From HK1 sp965204915 (GTDB lineage: Bacteria > Pseudomonadota > Gammaproteobacteria > HK1), in the NCBI GenBank assembly GCA_965204915.1, contig OZ242023.1, forward strand, positions 3,162,001-3,226,000: a DNA stretch of 64,000 nucleotides, written 5' to 3'. The position numbers and the translations under genes are program-made. Shown here piece by piece: positions 8,886 to 16,840 of this stretch. The notes beneath the pieces are model-generated. The model searched no databases, had not been told where the DNA came from, and saw nothing but the letters and a program-made list of their open reading frames with translations. Numbering within the stretch: the first letter of the stretch is position 1; each line of letters begins with the position of its first letter.

Positions 8886-9896
8886 GGCCGCCCAGCACCG
8901 GATGCCGCTGCCGTCCGCACCGACTTCGAGCGCGGGCTCCCGATCCAGGCATTTGGCCTGCACCCTGCCTCGCGTCGCCGCCGGGCAGCGGGCGAAGTAG
9001 CGGCATCCGTGGGTCGTTTGCCGGGTCGTCCGCAAGGCGTTCCGCACGGGCTCCGGCGACGAATGCAGCGCGCCGGCCGGGCGTCCGCGCAGCAGGGAGC
9101 TCTCGACCAGCTCCCGCGTGCAGGGGTGTCCCGGCTGGCGGAGGATCTGCCGCATCGCTCCCTGCTCCACGATCCGCCCCGCGTACATGACCGCGACGCG
9201 GTCCGCCAGAGCGGCGACGACGCTCAGGTCGTGTGTGATCAGCAGTATCGCAAGGCCGCGCTCGCACCGTTCGCGGTGCAGCAGCCTCAGGATCTGGATC
9301 TGGATCGTCACGTCCAGCGCCGTGGTCGGCTCGTCGGCGATCAGCACGTCCGGGTTGCCGCCGAGCGCGGCGGCGATCATCACGCGCTGCGCCATCCCGC
9401 CCGAGAGCTGGAACGCGTAGTTGCCCGCGCGATACTCCGGCTCCGGTATCCCGACCTCCCGAAGCAACTCGACCACCCGTTGCCTCGCGTGGCGCTTGCC
9501 CATCCCGAGATGCAGCCGGAGCGGCTCGGCGATCTGCGCTCCCACGGTCGCAGTCGGATCGAGCATGACCTGGGGCTGCTGGAAGAGCATCGCGATGCGC
9601 CTGCCCCGGATCGCGTTCATCTCGCGTTCGGACTTCGCCAGCACGTCGTCGGCGCCGAGCCGGATCGCACCGCCGGTGACCTCGAAGCTCCGCGGCAGCA
9701 GCCGCATCAGGGACAGCGCGGTCAGGCTCTTCCCGCAACCGGACTCGCCGACGAGGGCGAGCACCTCCCCGGGGGCGACGTCCAGCGACACGTCGTCGAT
9801 GAACGTGCCCAGCGATCGGTGGCCCACACGGAGACGCTCCGCGACCAGTGCGGGCTGTGTCGCTCGTGGCGTATCCGGTCGTGGGGCAGGAACCAT
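8859..9896 (-). CDS. Oligopeptide/nickel-type ABC transporter ATPase (DppD/OppD-like)
   Basis: A 345-residue ATPase with Walker A GESGCGKSL, signature LSGGMAQRVMIAAAL, Walker B VLIADEPTTALD and H-loop ITHDLSVV. The C-terminal oligo_HPY extension contains GCRYFARCPAATRGRVQAKC. It is the partner of the downstream DppF-like ATPase in a heterodimeric importer. The ATG at 9896 is 18 bases after the permease stop. The stop codon sits inside the repeat array that separates it from dppF. Confidence 0.93.
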   Translation of the reverse strand: MVPAPRPDTPRATQPALVAERLRVGHRSLGTFIDDVSLDVAPGEVLALVGESGCGKSLTALSLMRLLPRSFEVTGGAIRLGADDVLAKSEREMNAIRGRRIAMLFQQPQVMLDPTATVGAQIAEPLRLHLGMGKRHARQRVVELLREVGIPEPEYRAGNYAFQLSGGMAQRVMIAAALGGNPDVLIADEPTTALDVTIQIQILRLLHRERCERGLAILLITHDLSVVAALADRVAVMYAGRIVEQGAMRQILRQPGHPCTRELVESSLLRGRPAGALHSSPEPVRNALRTTRQTTHGCRYFARCPAATRGRVQAKCLDREPALEVGADGSGIRCWAAIPPGRGRP

Positions 9897-9914
9897 GAGT
9901 TGCTTGCCGGACGT

Positions 9915-10970
9915 CTATTCGAGTAGCGGCCGGGGCGCCGGCGGGCCGGCTCGGCCGAGGCGCTGGCCGGACAGGCTCTTCAGGGCCCCCGGCGGGCCTC
10001 CCGCCGCACCGGTCGCCATCCGCCGATCGACGGCGATCTCCAGTCCCTGCCCGATCATCGTCACGCTCAGCGCGGTGGCGAAGATGGCCAGGCCCGGCGC
10101 AATCGCGAGGAGCGGCAGGCGTTCCATGTACGGCCGCGCGTCGGCCAGCATCGCCCCCCAGTCCGAGCCGGGGGGCTGGACGCCAAGGCCCAGGAACGAG
10201 AGGCCGCCGACCGTGATCAGCTTGTGCCCGAACCGCAGGAAACCGATCGCGGCGATCGGCCGGATCAGGTTGGGAATGACGTGGCGCAGCACGATGAACC
10301 GCCTTCGGCAGCCCAGCACCTCGGCCGCCGCGACGTAGTCCCGGGCGTTCACCTCCAGGGCGAGGCCGCGGCTCATGCGGGCGAACGGTGTCCAGCCCGT
10401 CAGGGTCAGGGCCAGGATCAGGGTGGTGTAGCCGGGGCCGAGGACGGCGATCAGGAACAGCGCCACGATGACTTCCGGGAACGAGAGCAGCAGGTCCACG
10501 GCGCGCATGAGCGCTTCGTCGAACAGGCCGCCGATCCGGGCGCTGGCCGCACCGAGTACGGTCCCGACGGTGACCGACAGCAGCAGCGTCACCAGCGCGA
10601 TCGACACCGAGAACCGGCCGCCTTCGAGTAGCCGGCTCAGCACGTCCCGCCCCAGATGATCGGTACCGAGCCAGTGTTCCGGGCTTGGCGGCGCCATGCG
10701 CAGGTGCAGGTCGAGGGCGGCCGGATCGTGCGGCGAGATCCACGGGGTGAGCATCAGGGCGCCCGCGATGACCGCGAAAACGGACAGTCCGAGGGTGAAC
10801 CACCAATGCCGGGCGGCGAAGGCGGTGCGGATTCGCCGGGCCACGGAGGCCGCCGCATGCGGCGCCGCGCGGGATCCGTCCTGTTGCTCGCGGTCCCGCG
10901 GCTGGCCGGTTGCCGCCGGATGCGGCATCGCACCGTACCCGTTCGTCGCCGGCGGGGACTCAGGGGGCAT
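9915..10970 (-). CDS. ABC transporter permease (DppC/NikC-like)
   Basis: A 351-residue inner-membrane permease. After a hydrophilic N-terminus of about 50 residues comes the first helix (FTLGLSVFAVIAGALML), then WLGTDHLGRDVLSRLLEGGRFS, the conserved DppC-type block. The EAA loop region (AAEVLGCRRRFIVLRHVIPNLI) contacts the ATPases. It overlaps the upstream permease gene by 11 bases, indicating translational coupling. The N-terminal extension is longer than usual, and a later start cannot be excluded. Confidence 0.93.
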   Translation of the reverse strand: MPPESPPATNGYGAMPHPAATGQPRDREQQDGSRAAPHAAASVARRIRTAFAARHWWFTLGLSVFAVIAGALMLTPWISPHDPAALDLHLRMAPPSPEHWLGTDHLGRDVLSRLLEGGRFSVSIALVTLLLSVTVGTVLGAASARIGGLFDEALMRAVDLLLSFPEVIVALFLIAVLGPGYTTLILALTLTGWTPFARMSRGLALEVNARDYVAAAEVLGCRRRFIVLRHVIPNLIRPIAAIGFLRFGHKLITVGGLSFLGLGVQPPGSDWGAMLADARPYMERLPLLAIAPGLAIFATALSVTMIGQGLEIAVDRRMATGAAGGPPGALKSLSGQRLGRAGPPAPRPLLE

Positions 10971-11907
10971 GGTGCGACACCCTCAGCGCCGGATTGAGGA
11001 CCAGGTACAGCAGATCCGCCACGGTGTTGATCGCGACCGCGAGCGCCACGATGCTGACGACCCCGGCCTGCAACAGCGGCAGGTCGTGGTTCACGACGGC
11101 GCCGTAGACGAGCCGCCCCATCCCGGGGACCGCGAAGATGACTTCGACCACGACCGCCCCGCCGATCAGTCCGGCCAGCCAGATCGCGAAGAGCGTCATC
11201 ACCGGCGGGGTTCCGTTGCGCAATCCGTGGGCCATGACCGTTCGAGCCACGCTGAGGCCGCGGCTTCGCGCCGCCGTGATGTAGGGGGCGTTCAGCACGT
11301 CGAGCATCGATGCGCGGGTCACGCGGGTGAAGTACGCCAGCGGCCGAAGCGCCAGGACGCAGGCGGGCATGACGACGTGTGACGGCTCCTGCCAGCCGGC
11401 CGACGGCAGCCAGCCGAGATGGAGCGCGAAGGCCAGGATCGCGAGCGGTCCCAGCCAGTACTCCGGCAACGCGACGAGACCCTGGGTGACGAACGTCACG
11501 ACGTTGTCCGCGAACCGTCCGGGGCGGAGCGCGGCGACGACGCCGAGTGGAAACGCCACGGCAACGGCAATCGCCAACGCCGTCGAGGCCAGGGTCGCCG
11601 ACACCCGCAGGGCGCTTCCGATCTGGTCGCCGACCGGCAGGCGGTTCGTGAACGAGTACCCGAAATCCCCCCGCGCAACGCTCCCGATCCAGCTCGCGTA
11701 CTGCACGGGCAGCGGTCGATCGAGGCCGTACTTCATCTTGAGCGCGTCGACCGAATCCGGATCGAGGGCGAGATCGGCAACGCGGGCCCGCAGGATCGAT
11801 CGAACCGGATCTCCTTCGCTCAGGTAGGGCAGCAGGAAGCAGAACGCGGACACCACCAGCAACGTCAGCAGCAGGACGATGAATCGGCGGACGACGAACC
11901 GGACCAT
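10960..11907 (-). CDS. ABC transporter permease (DppB/NikB-like)
   Basis: A 315-residue permease starting MVRFVVRRFIVLLLTLLVVSAF, the typical DppB N-terminus, followed by a periplasmic segment (MKYGLDRPLPVQYASWIGSVARGDFGYSF) and five further helices with the EAA-type loop (AARSRGLSVARTVMAHGLRNG). It pairs with the DppC-like permease to form the channel. Its start lies 6 bases after the stop of an FAD-oxidoreductase remnant, showing that the operon once carried an enzyme gene here. Confidence 0.94.
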   Translation of the reverse strand: MVRFVVRRFIVLLLTLLVVSAFCFLLPYLSEGDPVRSILRARVADLALDPDSVDALKMKYGLDRPLPVQYASWIGSVARGDFGYSFTNRLPVGDQIGSALRVSATLASTALAIAVAVAFPLGVVAALRPGRFADNVVTFVTQGLVALPEYWLGPLAILAFALHLGWLPSAGWQEPSHVVMPACVLALRPLAYFTRVTRASMLDVLNAPYITAARSRGLSVARTVMAHGLRNGTPPVMTLFAIWLAGLIGGAVVVEVIFAVPGMGRLVYGAVVNHDLPLLQAGVVSIVALAVAINTVADLLYLVLNPALRVSHHAP

Positions 11908-11913
11908 GACCCT

Positions 11914-12096
11914 TCAGCGCAGGATGCCCTGCAACCGGCAGCAGGCGCCGACCAGGGGCAGTCCCCGGCCGAGCGCGGCCGACACACCGTTCAGGCCTCC
12001 GCCAACGACTGCGGCATCCGCACGCGCCGGAACCGGGCCCTCGCGATCCCCGGTGAACGGCGGCACCGTATCCAGCCAGCAGGGTACGAACTTCAT
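11914..12096 (-). pseudogene. Remnant of an FAD-dependent (D-amino-acid oxidase-like) oxidoreductase
   Basis: This 60-codon frame begins like a DAO/glycine-oxidase family protein: MKFVPCWLDTVPPFTG, then the dinucleotide-binding motif AVVGGGLNGVSAAL. It jumps directly to a C-terminus-like GLPLVGACCRLQGILR and stop. Family members are about 400 residues, so roughly 340 codons including all catalytic regions are missing. The simplest explanation is an internal deletion joining the 5' and 3' ends. It sits inside the ABC operon just before dppB, so the enzyme presumably oxidised an imported amine or amino acid. Confidence 0.7.
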
Positions 12097-12213
12097 GAGC
12101 GCGCGCGGATGCGTCCGCTGCGGCCGTCCCCTGGAGGACGAGGCGATACGCCGAGCGTCGGAGGCACGTTCATTCGCATCCGCCGTCTCGCGGATCCCCC
12201 ACGGGACCCGTAT

Positions 12214-12564
12214 CTACAGGCCGAGCAGGGACGGCAACCCGGACAGGTCGGACATCTCGTGATACCGGTACCAGGGAACGGACGGCTCATGGCCGCGATT
12301 GACGTACACCTTGTGCGGAATGCGCAGATCGTGCGCGGGGATGAGATCGTAACGCAGGCTCGAAGAGACGTGCAGCACTTCATCGCGCCGGCAGCCGAGC
12401 TTCTCCAGCATGTATTCGAATGCCCGGAACCTCGGCTTGTACGCGCGCGCCTGCTCGGCCGTGAACACCGCATGGAACGGGGCCCCCAGCTTGTCCACGT
12501 TGTGGCGGATCTGGCTGTCCGCCGCGTTCGACAGGATCACCAGCGGATAGTGCTCCGCGGTCAA
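12214..12564 (-). pseudogene. 3' remnant of a haloacid dehalogenase (HAD type II-like)
   Basis: The 116 residues YPLVILSNAADSQIRHNV through KPRFRAFEYMLEKLG and VLHVSSSLRYDLIPAH match the second half of HAD-type II dehalogenases (motif II S-N, motif III K, and the acidic motif IV region). The N-terminal half with the nucleophile DxD is absent: only 33 bases separate this segment from the preceding gene. The reading starts at a TTG in mid-domain, so the product could not be an active HAD enzyme. It is a decayed member of the ABC operon, like the oxidoreductase remnant beside it. Confidence 0.75.
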
Positions 12565-12597
12565 CCTTCCGGGTCATGGGCGTCGCCTGCGTAGCCG

Positions 12598-14139
12598 TCA
12601 TTCGGACAGGGCCAGCTCGGGGACGAGCACATAGTGCCCAAGGGGATGGATCCGGTAGTTTTCCACCTGCTCGGCGACCGCTTCGTTGTGCTGGACGTGC
12701 ACCAGAAAGGCGGTGACCGCTTCATCCTGGAGCTGTGCGGCAATTTTCGCATACAGCGCATTCCGCGCCACGGGATCGGCGGTGTTCCGGGCTTCCTCCA
12801 GCGCCGCGTCGACCGCCGGATCGCAGAACCTCGACAGGTTGTAGCCGCCGTCGCAGGTGTAATCCGCGGTCAGAAAGCCGATCGGATCGGCGACGTCCGT
12901 GAGATGGTTCCGGGACAGCACGAACATGTCGAAGTTGCCGGACGTCAGGTCGGGCTCGATTCCCGCGTAGTTGCTTGCCCGGATCTCGACCTCGATCCCG
13001 ATCCGCCGCAACTGGCCCTGAACCACCGCCGCAAGATCCGGCAGCTCGGCGCGTTCGGTGTAGGCGAGCAGGCTGAGGTCGAGCTGGCCGGCGTCGATGC
13101 CCGCCTCGCCGAGCAGGCTCTTCGTGCGTTCGGGATCGTACGTCGCGGGGGACGCGCCGGCCGGCGCCCAGGGCTCGTCCGGCGCGAACGGGCCGACCGC
13201 GGGCCTTGCGGATCCCTCGTAGATCGTGGCCGCGATCATCGAGGCGTCGATGGCGCTCCGGACCGCCCGGCGCGTATTCACGTCGTCGAAGGGTGGCTTC
13301 CCGTTGTTGAAGTACAGCCCGTTCGTGCGCGGCGTCTCGATGGCGAGCACGTTCACGCCCGGGACGGTTCCCAGCTTTTCCAGCGTCGATACGGGCACGA
13401 TGCGCGAGACGTGGGCCTCTCCGGTCCGGACCTGTGTCGCCCGCACGCCGCCGTCGGGAATGAACCTCACTTCCGCCCCTTCCAGCCGCACGTCGCCACC
13501 CCAGTAGTCGGCATTGCGCTCAAGCCGCACCGCCTGCTGCGGGATGTGCTCTGCGATCCTGAACGGCCCGGTGCACGTTCCGACCGGATCGATCCGTTCA
13601 CCCGAGTACGCCGCGGGTGCGAGAATCCCGGTGTTGGGCGCCGCCAGCCGGTGGGGCAGCAGGACGCTCGGCTTCGGCGTCGTGATGCGCACCGTCATGT
13701 CTCCGGTCGCGACGACGGATGCGACGACCTTGGGGGAGAACGCGCGCGCCGGCGCATCCGCCCCGAGCACGTGGTTCAGCGCGCCGGCGACGGCGGCCGC
13801 GGTGAGATCTTCACCGTTCTGGAACGCCACCCCGCCGCGTATCGTGACGTCCCACTCGGTCGGAGAGACCTGCTGCCAGCTCTCGGCCAGTGCCGGCACG
13901 AGGTTTCCGTCGAAGTCGACACGCGCCAGCGCCTCGAGGCATCCGACCTTGGTCAGCACGAACGCATCGTCGGTTTCCAGCGCCCAACCGGCGGTGGGTC
14001 CGAACGGATCCGCGATGACGATCCTTCCGCCCGCCGCCAGCGCGGAATCGAAAGATGCGGCAAACAGCATGAGCAATCCGACCCCGGCGTTGTGGGCGAT
14101 TCCGGCAGGCTTGCGGTCCCCGGCAGGCTTGTGATCCAT
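12598..14139 (-). CDS. ABC transporter substrate-binding protein, SBP_bac_5 family
   Basis: A 513-residue periplasmic binding protein of the DppA/OppA/NikA class. A signal peptide ends near SALAAGG (hydrophobic core GVGLLMLFAASF). Family landmarks include LVPALAESWQQVSPTEWDVTIRGGV, NADYWGG, and PPFDDVNTRRAVRSAID. It is the first gene of the operon and delivers ligand to the DppBC-type permease. I chose the ATG at 14139 for its GGAGGAAG ribosome site and position just before the signal peptide; a longer frame to 14223 runs into the AT-rich promoter. The ligand could be a peptide, opine or metal chelate. The neighbouring zevAB-like pair makes a metal chelate worth testing but does not prove it. 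Confidence 0.9.
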   Translation of the reverse strand: MDHKPAGDRKPAGIAHNAGVGLLMLFAASFDSALAAGGRIVIADPFGPTAGWALETDDAFVLTKVGCLEALARVDFDGNLVPALAESWQQVSPTEWDVTIRGGVAFQNGEDLTAAAVAGALNHVLGADAPARAFSPKVVASVVATGDMTVRITTPKPSVLLPHRLAAPNTGILAPAAYSGERIDPVGTCTGPFRIAEHIPQQAVRLERNADYWGGDVRLEGAEVRFIPDGGVRATQVRTGEAHVSRIVPVSTLEKLGTVPGVNVLAIETPRTNGLYFNNGKPPFDDVNTRRAVRSAIDASMIAATIYEGSARPAVGPFAPDEPWAPAGASPATYDPERTKSLLGEAGIDAGQLDLSLLAYTERAELPDLAAVVQGQLRRIGIEVEIRASNYAGIEPDLTSGNFDMFVLSRNHLTDVADPIGFLTADYTCDGGYNLSRFCDPAVDAALEEARNTADPVARNALYAKIAAQLQDEAVTAFLVHVQHNEAVAEQVENYRIHPLGHYVLVPELALSE

Positions 14140-14201
14140 GGCTTCCTCCGCAGAGTTGTTCCCGGTTGCAATGGTTCCGACGGTGGTTTCGTCAGTGATT
14201 G

Positions 14202-14219
14202 GTAATGATATAATGTAAC
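14202..14219. promoter_or_regulatory. AT-rich imperfect palindrome, possible Zur/Fur-type operator
   Basis: GTAATGATATAATGTAAC lies 63 bases before the start of the binding-protein gene in a very AT-rich promoter segment. It resembles zinc-uptake-regulator boxes in size, base composition and outer GTAA/TTAC-like arms, but only 5 of 9 half-site positions are symmetric. The assignment is tentative and rests partly on the adjacent zevAB-like metal genes. Confidence 0.3.
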
Positions 14220-14259
14220 ACATCCAAATGCATCCGATCCCTGACGTTCCGGCCTCTCG

Positions 14260-15276
14260 TCAGCTCAAGGGTACGTCGAGAAACGCGACGAACGACACCA
14301 GCCCGACGAGGATCACGAAGGCCGCCCCGGCGTAGTTCATTGCATTGCGCAACGCGGCGACGCCCTGGCTGCCGCCCGACCGCTCCATGACCTGCATGGC
14401 GGCCTGCCGGACGAGAATCGCGCCGACCCCCAGCACGCAGATGCTCGAACCGATGCCCAGCGACATCGCTCCCACGAGCAGGAAGCCCGGGTAGATCATG
14501 TCGTTGGCCACCGCATACAGCATGATCAGGACAGCTCCCGGGCAGGGAACCATGCCCGCCGCCAGGGCCAGGATGCCGCCTTCGACGCTGCCACCGTGGC
14601 CGTGGCCATGCCCGTGGCTGTGGCTGTGCCCGTGGCTGTGCCCGTGCCCGTGGCCGTGCCCGTGCCCGTGCCCGTGGCCGCCGTCCGGGGCCGGAGCCAT
14701 CGACGTTCGCACGGCCTGGTACAGCATGTACACGCCGATGCCGACGATGATGAGAAAGCTCGCAGCGCGCACCCCCGGCACCTCGGAGAGCCCGATTCCG
14801 AAGCCGGCCCGCAGGACGCTGTCCGCCAGCCAGACGATGACGACGGCCGCGATGACGTGGACGATCGCAATCTGGACGGCCATGGCCACGCCGCGCATGA
14901 CCCGCGCTTCCCGGCCCAGGAAATACGAGACGATGACGAATTTCCCGTGCCCCGGCCCGAACGCGTGGACGATGCCGTAGGCGAACGCGATGGCGAGGCC
15001 GAGGAAGAATGCCCCGAGGTCGTCACCGCGCTCGACGGCGTTCATGTGAACGGCGATTTCAGCGTTCGCGCGGCGCTGGAAGTCGATGGCGAGCTCGCTG
15101 AACCTCACGAATGCTCCGCCATCCTCTTCGACGATCTCGACCTCCGGGGCCTGGACCGTCGTCTGCGACGTCACTCCTGGAGCGGCGAGCAGGGCCGCCG
15201 GCAATCCGACGCCCACCAGCGCCGGCAACAGGATCGGAAAGAGGTTTCGACTTCTACGCGACCGGCGCATACCCAC
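14260..15276 (-). CDS. NicO/RcnA-type metal transporter with His-rich loop (ZevB-like)
   Basis: A 338-residue membrane protein with a signal-like first helix, a periplasmic segment, and about six further helices. The motif AYGIVHAFGPGHGKFVIVSYFL is the NicO family signature. A loop near residues 192-222 is almost entirely alternating His-Gly with a few Ser, a likely metal-binding linker, followed by GMVPCPGAVLIML. The gene begins 3 bases after the DUF1007 gene. That pair corresponds to ZevA-ZevB of Haemophilus influenzae, implicated in zinc acquisition, although RcnA relatives export nickel/cobalt. Direction and metal are therefore inferred from the pairing. Confidence 0.85.
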   Translation of the reverse strand: MGMRRSRRSRNLFPILLPALVGVGLPAALLAAPGVTSQTTVQAPEVEIVEEDGGAFVRFSELAIDFQRRANAEIAVHMNAVERGDDLGAFFLGLAIAFAYGIVHAFGPGHGKFVIVSYFLGREARVMRGVAMAVQIAIVHVIAAVVIVWLADSVLRAGFGIGLSEVPGVRAASFLIIVGIGVYMLYQAVRTSMAPAPDGGHGHGHGHGHGHGHSHGHSHSHGHGHGHGGSVEGGILALAAGMVPCPGAVLIMLYAVANDMIYPGFLLVGAMSLGIGSSICVLGVGAILVRQAAMQVMERSGGSQGVAALRNAMNYAGAAFVILVGLVSFVAFLDVPLS

Positions 15277-15279
15277 GGT

Positions 15280-15870
15280 TCATCCTCCGCACGTCAGCGT
15301 TACGGGTCGAGGGTGGCCGGATTGCGCGCCCGTTCCGCGCTTGACCCGGAACTTGCAACCTGCCTTCATCGCGCCTCTGACCAGCAGGAAGTCCGATTCG
15401 GAGAACCGGAAGTCCACCACCGTTTCCCCGTCGAACAGGCTGGCGGTCACGGGACCGTCGCCCGGGTCGGCGGGCGGCGTCAGCGGCACGGAAAATTCGT
15501 ACACGAGCCGTTTGTCCTCGATCCTCGCCGTGAAGCGGTCGACTTCGTGGCCTTCGAGCTTCCCACCTGCCACCCACACGTGAACGTAGTAGTCGAATCG
15601 TGCGAGCGGGTCGAACGATTCGGTGCGCAGCCTCCCTGCTTCCGCCGGTTCGAGCACACCGTTCCGGTCACGGTCGTAGATCCGCATGGCGCGGGAGCTG
15701 TAGTAGTCGTCGAACCGCCAGACGAACGTGAGTCCGGCCACCCGGTGATCCTCGAACTCGAAGATCATCCCGGTGTCGACCCATACGTCGGGATTGGCGC
15801 ATGCGCCCGTCGCCGCAAGTGACGAGGCGAGAAGGATTGCCGGCAACGATGCCTTGGCCGTGGACGACAT
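15280..15870 (-). CDS. DUF1007 family periplasmic protein (ZevA-like)
   Basis: A 196-residue exported protein. The signal peptide (LPAILLASSLAATGACA) is followed by NPDVWVDTGMIFEFEDHRVAGLTFVWRFDDYYSS, the DUF1007 opening, then an acidic EF-hand-like YDRDRNGVLEPAEAG. In other bacteria this family is paired with a NicO-type transporter, as here with a 3-base gap. I took the ATG at 15870, directly before the signal peptide; a longer frame reads through three GACATGTC palindromes that look regulatory rather than coding. Confidence 0.82.
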   Translation of the reverse strand: MSSTAKASLPAILLASSLAATGACANPDVWVDTGMIFEFEDHRVAGLTFVWRFDDYYSSRAMRIYDRDRNGVLEPAEAGRLRTESFDPLARFDYYVHVWVAGGKLEGHEVDRFTARIEDKRLVYEFSVPLTPPADPGDGPVTASLFDGETVVDFRFSESDFLLVRGAMKAGCKFRVKRGTGAQSGHPRPVTLTCGG

Positions 15871-15883
15871 GGGGCGAGTATTT

Positions 15884-15915
15884 GACATGTCGCTTGACAT
15901 GTCAAACGACATGTC
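15884..15915. promoter_or_regulatory. Triple GACATGTC palindrome array
   Basis: Three exact copies of the 8-bp palindrome GACATGTC begin at 15884, 15895 and 15908 (spacings 11 and 13), two of them extended to TTGACATGTC. They lie 14-45 bases before the DUF1007 start and in the divergent space with the methyltransferase-like gene. Near-helical spacing suggests cooperative binding of a dimeric regulator. The regulator is unknown. Confidence 0.5.
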
Positions 15916-15961
15916 AGGACAATCGTTTCCGGCGACAGTGTGCGGATCACCGCCCGAATCG

Positions 15962-16840
15962 ATGCCCATCCACTCGATTCCTGGCTGGATCGACTCCTTG
16001 ACGAACCCGGCGCCATACCACCTTCGGCGTATGGGGTACGTCCGGGAGATGAAGGCCCTGCGTGCGCGGCGGAACCGTTGCAGTGCCGCCTGGCGGCCTC
16101 ACCTGGAGTGCACGCGGGCGTTGATCCTGGAAGCGGCGACCCGGTGCGGGCAGCGCCGCAATGCACTCATCGTCGGCTCGGGCTTGCTGTTCGACGTCCC
16201 GCTGGCGGAGCTGAGCGGGCGGTTCGACCGCGTCGTGCTGGTGGACCTCGTGCACTCGTGGTCCGTGCACCGGCAGGCCGGCCGCTTCTCCAACGTCCGC
16301 CTGCTGCCGCTCGACGTCACCGGCGTGGTCGAACAGTGTTACGCGCTGGCCCGCCGGCGGGTGCGGGCGCCTCTTCCGCAACGTCCGGTCGATTGCCTTC
16401 TCGGAGAAGCATTCGATCTGGTGGCCTCGGTCAACGTCCTGTCGCAGTTGCCGGTGCTGCCGAACGGGTACCTGTCACGCCGGATCCGGTCCCTGACCGA
16501 CGTGCAGATCGCGGATTTCTCGCGCGCGCTCGTGAAGAACCACCTGGACTGGATATGCTCCTTTCCGGGCATTGCGTGCCTGGTCGCAGACCTCGAGCGC
16601 CTGCACTACGACCACGGAAGATTGGTCGGCCGTGAGGGATCGTTGTGGGGCGTCGCGCTACCGGAGGGGGGCCGTGAATGGGATTGGGATCTCGCACCCA
16701 GGCCCGAGATGGATTTCCGCCTCGACGTCCGGCATCGTGTGGTCGGCTACTCGAGCTTTCCCAAGCAGGCTTGGCTGGCGGCCAGCCGCGGCAACGGTAC
16801 GGCCATGCAGGCCTGCGCCGCGACACGGCGCCCTCGCTAA
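15962..16840 (+). CDS. Hypothetical protein, SAM-methyltransferase-like
   Basis: A 292-residue protein without a firm family match. The stretch NALIVGSGLLFDVPLAELSG followed about 10 residues later by VVLVDLVHS resembles motif I and the acidic end of strand 2 in Rossmann-fold methyltransferases. FDLVASVNVLSQLPVLP resembles the motif IV/V region (D-L-V-x-x-x-x-x-L). No signal peptide or membrane helix is visible. The start at 15962 avoids reading through the GACATGTC array. Its stop overlaps by 4 bases (CTAA) with the stop of the convergent GntR gene. Confidence 0.6.
   Translation: MPIHSIPGWIDSLTNPAPYHLRRMGYVREMKALRARRNRCSAAWRPHLECTRALILEAATRCGQRRNALIVGSGLLFDVPLAELSGRFDRVVLVDLVHSWSVHRQAGRFSNVRLLPLDVTGVVEQCYALARRRVRAPLPQRPVDCLLGEAFDLVASVNVLSQLPVLPNGYLSRRIRSLTDVQIADFSRALVKNHLDWICSFPGIACLVADLERLHYDHGRLVGREGSLWGVALPEGGREWDWDLAPRPEMDFRLDVRHRVVGYSSFPKQAWLAASRGNGTAMQACAATRRPR

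Noticed and set aside
12097..12213. Possible intact linker gene between the HAD and oxidoreductase remnants
   Set aside because: Too short, with no start and ribosome-site pair; better explained as deletion junction DNA.
14590..14700. Tandem DNA repeat as a CRISPR or satellite
   Set aside because: The repeat encodes the His-Gly loop of the NicO transporter; units are 6 bases and in frame, with no spacers.
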